Positions 22,914 through 26,066 of a stretch of DNA of 26,066 nt are shown here, piece after piece. Numbering within the stretch: position 1 is the stretch's first letter; each line of letters starts with the position of its first letter. The translations under genes were made by a program, and so were the position numbers. The DNA is from CAZTZL01 sp964537715 (lineage in GTDB: Bacteria; Zhuqueibacterota; QNDG01; DSAB01), in the NCBI GenBank assembly GCA_964537715.1, contig CAZIAH010000056.1, forward strand, positions 1 through 26,066, in the 5' to 3' direction. The notes under the pieces were generated by a model. It was not told the DNA's origin and did not search any database. It saw only the letters and a program-made list of their open reading frames with translations.

Positions 22914-24638
22914 ATGAAAAGATGGATGTTGTTTCTTTTTTCATCCCTTCATCTTTCATTGTGCATCGACGGATTTTCCCAAATCGTGCTGTCTGAGATC
23001 ATGTACGATCCGGCCGGATCCGAGTACACCGACGAATTCGTCGAACTGTTCAATCTCAGCCGGACCGATTCGGTCGATCTGACCGGCTGGCAAATCGGAG
23101 ACGGAACGGATGAAGACCGAGTCATCGATGCCGGACAAGGCCTCCGGGTGGCTCCTCAACAATACGGTTTGATTCTGGATGCAGATTATTTCGAAAACTC
23201 CAGTCAATACGAAACACTCATTCCCAAAGACGCGTTGATTCTCACTGTGGACGGAACTACCCTCGGAAGCGGCGGTCTGTCGAACAGCCGGTCCGAAACA
23301 GTAACTATTTTCGATTCTTCTCACCAACTCATTGCAGAATACGAGTATTCGCCGGGAAACCTTTCCGGCCATTCGGCAGAAAAGATTGATCTAACGGCTT
23401 CGGACACAGATCAAAACTGGATGCAAAGTCTGAATATGAACGGCACACCTGGATATAGAAACAGTGTGGCCCGATTAATGTACAATCTGTCTCTATCCGG
23501 AATATGGGTAAATCCCGAAAGCCCCAGAGAAGGAGAAGATATTCAAATCCACGGGACCATTCACAACGACGGCACTGAAAATATTGAGGGATTTTCAATT
23601 GTCCTGTTCGATGATATCGATAAGGATTCTCTGTCAAAAGAGGAAGAAATAGTGAATGGCATTGACGAAACATCTCTGTTGGAATCAGGAGATTCCATTT
23701 CAGTGGATTTCTTCTGGCAAAATGCGGAACCAGGATTTCACACGATGGGGATGTGGATAGACTGTCCGGAAGATGAACGGCTGGAAAACAATGTACTTTT
23801 CTTTTCTCTGTTTGTGGGCTATGCCGGCGGACAATTGATCATCAATGAAATTATGTACGATCCCATGCCGGATCAGCCCGAATGGATTGAAATTTATAAT
23901 CAAAGTGACAAGGCAATCGATCTTGAGAAATGGAGAATATCGGACAGCGTGACGGATAATAAAATTCTTGTGACCGAGCAGCCCTGGCCGATCCTGCCCG
24001 GAAGTTATACAGTATTTGCAAAAGATTCATCCCTGCTCGAAATCTTTCCGGAAATACCGGATGGAAGCCTTCTTGCCATCAAATCCTTTCCCGGGATCAA
24101 CAATGGTTCTGAAATAATTGTCCTCTATGACCCTTCAGACCATATTTCGGACCAAGTGATTTTTTCATGCGATTGGGGAGGCGGCGATGGCGTTTCTCTC
24201 GAACGGATCAATCCTCAAATCGATTCGAACGACAGTACCAATTGGAGTTCTTGTGTCGCTTTTACCGGAGGTACGCCCGGAACAAAAAACAGCATCTTTA
24301 CATCCGTTCTTCCTTCGAAAAGTTCGATTCAAATTTCTCCCTCTCCTTTTTCGCCCGATGGAGACGGTAGTGAGGACGTCACCATTATCTCCTATCAACT
24401 TCCGATGAAGATTGCATATGTGAATCTTCAAATCTTTGACATTCGGGGAAGATTGATTCGAACCCTGCTTGGAGCCAGTCAATCGGGTTCATCCCGATCT
24501 GTGATCTGGGACGGCAAGGATGACCAAGAGCGGCTGGCACGGATGGGAATTTATATCGTGTTTCTGGAAGGACTGGACAATCGTCGTGGCGTGACTGTGA
24601 CTGAAAAAACAACCGTTGTAGTCGCAGGAAAATTATAA
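22914..24638 (+). CDS. Secreted protein with two lamin-tail domains and a FlgD/T9SS-like C-terminal domain
   Basis: From the ATG at 22914 the protein has 574 residues. A signal peptide (MKRWMLFLFSSLHLS..., cleavage near FSQ, residue 23) precedes a first lamin-tail domain (~24-185, starting IVLSEIMYDP and closing with GTPGYRNS). A CARDB-like Ig segment (~190-300), a second lamin-tail domain (~307-462, starting LIINEIMYDP and closing with GTPGTKNS) and a C-terminal FlgD-Ig/T9SS-sorting-like domain (~470-570, with SPSPFSPDGDG, IFDIRGRLIRTL, WDGKDD and GIYIVFLEG) follow. The start is supported by AGGA 7 bases upstream; a TTG at 22872 would add 14 residues before the signal peptide. Bacterial lamin-tail proteins are exported and of unknown role, often beside nucleases or in surface structures. 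No catalytic domain is visible, so an adhesive or structural role is only a guess. Confidence 0.87.
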   Translation: MKRWMLFLFSSLHLSLCIDGFSQIVLSEIMYDPAGSEYTDEFVELFNLSRTDSVDLTGWQIGDGTDEDRVIDAGQGLRVAPQQYGLILDADYFENSSQYETLIPKDALILTVDGTTLGSGGLSNSRSETVTIFDSSHQLIAEYEYSPGNLSGHSAEKIDLTASDTDQNWMQSLNMNGTPGYRNSVARLMYNLSLSGIWVNPESPREGEDIQIHGTIHNDGTENIEGFSIVLFDDIDKDSLSKEEEIVNGIDETSLLESGDSISVDFFWQNAEPGFHTMGMWIDCPEDERLENNVLFFSLFVGYAGGQLIINEIMYDPMPDQPEWIEIYNQSDKAIDLEKWRISDSVTDNKILVTEQPWPILPGSYTVFAKDSSLLEIFPEIPDGSLLAIKSFPGINNGSEIIVLYDPSDHISDQVIFSCDWGGGDGVSLERINPQIDSNDSTNWSSCVAFTGGTPGTKNSIFTSVLPSKSSIQISPSPFSPDGDGSEDVTIISYQLPMKIAYVNLQIFDIRGRLIRTLLGASQSGSSRSVIWDGKDDQERLARMGIYIVFLEGLDNRRGVTVTEKTTVVVAGKL

Positions 24639-25077
24639 TTGAACAAATTGTCCACATTTTCCCCACAAAAATTTGTTGTTTTGCTTTTACAAGAACTTAC
24701 GTCTCATGTCAGAATGTTTATTATAAAGTGCTAAATCAAACTATAAAAAATAAAAATTGAATTGGAATTTTAACCTGAACTTATAATTTAATGTATAACA
24801 ATGACTTAGAAAAACTGAATCCGTATGCCTTAAATAGATTGAACTCAAACAGAATATTTTTTCTGATCACCTTTATTACAAACGAAAAACCGGACCTTGA
24901 TCATAATAATGTCGTCTATACACAAGTTATCCACATGGTAAATATTACTAAAATCTGCGTAAAAAATAGATTCAAATCAAGTAAATGCCTATAAAGAGCT
25001 TGCTTTAAGATGAAATTTTTGATATATTCATAGAATTCATTTTTATAAGCAAACAGAAGGGAGGTCCAGATTTATTC
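24639..25077. other. AT-rich intergenic region with DnaA-box-like pairs (candidate oriC or DnaA target)
   Basis: This 439-base gap has no credible gene. It contains a perfect DnaA box TTATCCACA (24927-24935) preceded by CTATACACA (24916-24924, one mismatch). At its left end are TTGTCCACA (24648-24656, one mismatch) and a weaker TTCCCCACA (24659-24667, two mismatches). In both pairs the sites start exactly 11 bases apart, about one helical turn, and all point the same way. Between the pairs is a very AT-rich stretch (~24710-24810) that could unwind. dnaA is not in the window. The right end holds the rpsU promoter. Confidence 0.5.
25000..25028 (+). promoter_or_regulatory. Sigma-70-type promoter for rpsU
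   Basis: TTGCTT (25000-25005), 17 bases, then TATATT (25023-25028). Transcription would start near 25035, about 43 bases before the rpsU ATG. The candidate DnaA sites lie 65 or more bases upstream of the -35 box. Confidence 0.6.
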
Positions 25078-25275
25078 ATGCCAGCAGTTAAAGTAAGAGA
25101 CAACGAACCTTTTGAGAGAGCATTCAAACGATTTACAAAACAATGCGAAAAAGCTGGATTGATGTCTGACATAAAAAAGCATCAGCATTATGAAAAACCC
25201 AGCGAAAAAAAGAAACGAAAAATGAATGCCGCAAAACGAAAACAACGGAAACTTCAAGCGATTTTTGGTGATTAA
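25078..25275 (+). CDS. rpsU: 30S ribosomal protein S21 (bS21)
   Basis: The 65-residue basic protein shows the S21 features: the start MPAVKVRDNEPFERAFKRF, a conserved central segment (QCEKAGLMSDIKKHQHYEKP, ~22-41) and a lysine/arginine-rich tail (KKRKMNAAKRKQRK). S21 sits on the 30S platform near the anti-Shine-Dalgarno region and assists initiation. The ATG follows a strong GGGAGGT by about 12 bases. It is followed after 40 bases by yqeY and then cvpA, a very common bacterial gene order. It has its own promoter at 25000-25028. Confidence 0.97.
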   Translation: MPAVKVRDNEPFERAFKRFTKQCEKAGLMSDIKKHQHYEKPSEKKKRKMNAAKRKQRKLQAIFGD

Positions 25276-25315
25276 CAATGTCGCATCGTGTTCTTTTCAA
25301 TAGAGAGATTTCTTT

Positions 25316-25759
25316 ATGACCATTGAGGAAAGATTGAATCAGGACATGAAAACAGCTCTGAAGTCTAATGACAAGGTCCGACTTGAGACAATTCGTCTGC
25401 TCCGGTCACAAATACACAACGCCGGCATCACGAAAGGCAAGGAGCTGTCCGAAGAGGAAGTCTTAGAGGTCATGGCCAAAGAGGTCAAAAAAAGAAAAGA
25501 ATCGATTAAAATGTTTGAGGACGGGGGCAGGGAGGATCTGGTAGAAAAAGAAACACAGGAGATGGAAATCATTTCTTCCTATCTTCCCGAGCCGTTGAAC
25601 GAAAAAGAACTCGAAACAATTGTCAGTGAGACCATCAAAGAAGCAGGCGCAGAAAGTATGCGGGACATGGGAAAAGTCATGGCTGTTGTCATGCCGAAGA
25701 CGAAAGGCCGCGCAGACGGAAAACAGGTCCAAGAATTGGTAAAGAAAAAGTTAAGTTGA
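25316..25759 (+). CDS. yqeY: GatB/YqeY-domain protein
   Basis: The 147-residue protein matches the YqeY family, which is related to the C-terminal tRNA-binding domain of GatB. It starts TIEERLNQDMKTALKSNDK, continues with RLETIRLLRSQIHNA, a helical region KRKESIKMFEDGGREDLVEKE (~60-80), SSYLPEPL (~87-94) and a tail with MGKVMAVVMPKTKGRADGK. A role in tRNA-dependent amidation or tRNA binding is suggested by homology, but the function of stand-alone YqeY is not settled. It lies 40 bases after rpsU with GAGAG as a moderate ribosome binding site, probably in the same transcript, and is closed by the terminator at 25782-25809. Confidence 0.95.
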   Translation: MTIEERLNQDMKTALKSNDKVRLETIRLLRSQIHNAGITKGKELSEEEVLEVMAKEVKKRKESIKMFEDGGREDLVEKETQEMEIISSYLPEPLNEKELETIVSETIKEAGAESMRDMGKVMAVVMPKTKGRADGKQVQELVKKKLS

Positions 25760-25781
25760 TTACAAAATGGATCATAACGAC

Positions 25782-25809
25782 AAGCCCTGTAATAAAACAG
25801 GGCTTTTTT
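25782..25809 (+). terminator. Rho-independent terminator after yqeY
   Basis: AAGCCCTGT (25782-25790) and ACAGGGCTT (25797-25805) pair perfectly over 9 bases with a 6-base loop, followed by a T run to 25809. It starts 22 bases after the yqeY stop codon. Confidence 0.92.
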
Positions 25810-25833
25810 ATTGGGTGTCATCGTTTATCTCTC

Positions 25834-25862
25834 TTGACTTTTTTTCGATATAAACCTAAATT
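25834..25862 (+). promoter_or_regulatory. Sigma-70-type promoter for cvpA
   Basis: TTGACT (25834-25839), 17 bases, then TAAATT (25857-25862), between the yqeY terminator and the cvpA start. Transcription would start near 25869, about 24 bases before the ATG. Confidence 0.55.
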
Positions 25863-25892
25863 CTAAATGTATAATTCAATGCAGAGATCAAA

Positions 25893-26066
25893 ATGAACGC
25901 AATCGATATTGGCATTTTAATCGTTCTCGGAATTTTCGGAGTAAAAGGTTTCATCAGGGGTATTGTGATTGAAATCTTTACCCTTGCCGGTATGGTAGTC
26001 GCCTACATTATCTCTATCCGCGAAATGGGATTTTTTGCGGACATCATAATCAAGAATATTCGCATA
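25893..26066 (+). CDS. cvpA: CvpA-family membrane protein, N-terminal part (runs off the right edge)
   Basis: The first 58 codons encode MNAIDIGILIVLGIFGVKGF, then RGIVIEIFTLAGMVVAYII. This is a strongly hydrophobic start with the NAIDI...KGFIRG...E-x-FTLAG pattern of CvpA (colicin V production) proteins, an inner membrane family. GAG lies 6-8 bases before the ATG. Position after rpsU-yqeY supports the call; in many genomes mutS2 follows. The C-terminus is beyond the window. Confidence 0.88.
   Translation, partial: MNAIDIGILIVLGIFGVKGFIRGIVIEIFTLAGMVVAYIISIREMGFFADIIIKNIRI

Noticed and set aside
24791..24994. A possible 67-codon small gene in the AT-rich gap
   Set aside because: No ribosome binding site, no family resemblance, and it overlaps the DnaA-box pair.
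1..26066. Recoded TAA (alternative genetic code)
   Set aside because: TAA correctly ends topA, hprK, the MCE gene, rpsU, the acyl synthetase and the lamin-tail gene, so general reassignment is ruled out.

Overview
The window looks like chromosomal DNA from a Gram-negative bacterium, most likely of the FCB superphylum (Bacteroidota/Chlorobiota and relatives such as Calditrichota or KSB1-like lineages). The evidence is a TamA/TamB pair and an MCE protein, which imply an outer membrane; a ~1120-residue SecA with the long helical N-terminal insertion typical of that group; HprK in a double-membrane setting; and large secreted proteins built from lamin-tail, Ig-like and FlgD-like modules. The phylum-level placement is inference. 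There are no RNA genes, CRISPR arrays, insertion sequences or phage genes that I can see.

Layout. (1) Positions 1-3667, minus strand: the first 1222 codons of a very large secreted SGNH/GDSL esterase with laminin-G-like, fibronectin III, carbohydrate-binding-like and invasin-type Ig domains. It runs off the left edge. (2) Positions 3858-20948, minus strand: one tightly packed run of genes, read right to left as DHH phosphoesterase, marC, tamB, tamA, cyclophilin-like protein, secA, topA, xerC, hpf, hprK and an MCE/MlaD-type protein. It starts at a good promoter (21083-21111) and ends at a strong terminator (3858-3892). Several junctions are 1-4 base overlaps. (3) Positions 21125-24638, plus strand: an Aas-type acyl-ACP/acyl-CoA synthetase with its own promoter and terminator, then a secreted lamin-tail-domain protein. 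(4) Positions 24639-25077: an AT-rich gap with two pairs of DnaA-box-like sites, a candidate replication origin or DnaA target. (5) Positions 25078-26066, plus strand: rpsU, yqeY, terminator, and the start of cvpA.

How the genes fit together. The minus-strand cluster mixes envelope biogenesis (SecA export, TamA/TamB, MCE lipid transfer) with DNA topology and chromosome resolution (TopA, Xer recombinase) and with growth-state control (HPF ribosome hibernation, HprK). The rpsU-yqeY-cvpA group is a common bacterial housekeeping arrangement.

Most notable observations: secA, normally essential, is interrupted by an in-frame TAA at 11797-11795 with no frameshift. A carbohydrate-binding-like domain appears to be nested inside an Ig domain of the SGNH protein. 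The DnaA-box pairs lie a few kb from the point where gene orientation switches from minus to plus. No clearly new defence or mobile system is visible; the secA lesion and the domain nesting are the best candidates for something unusual.
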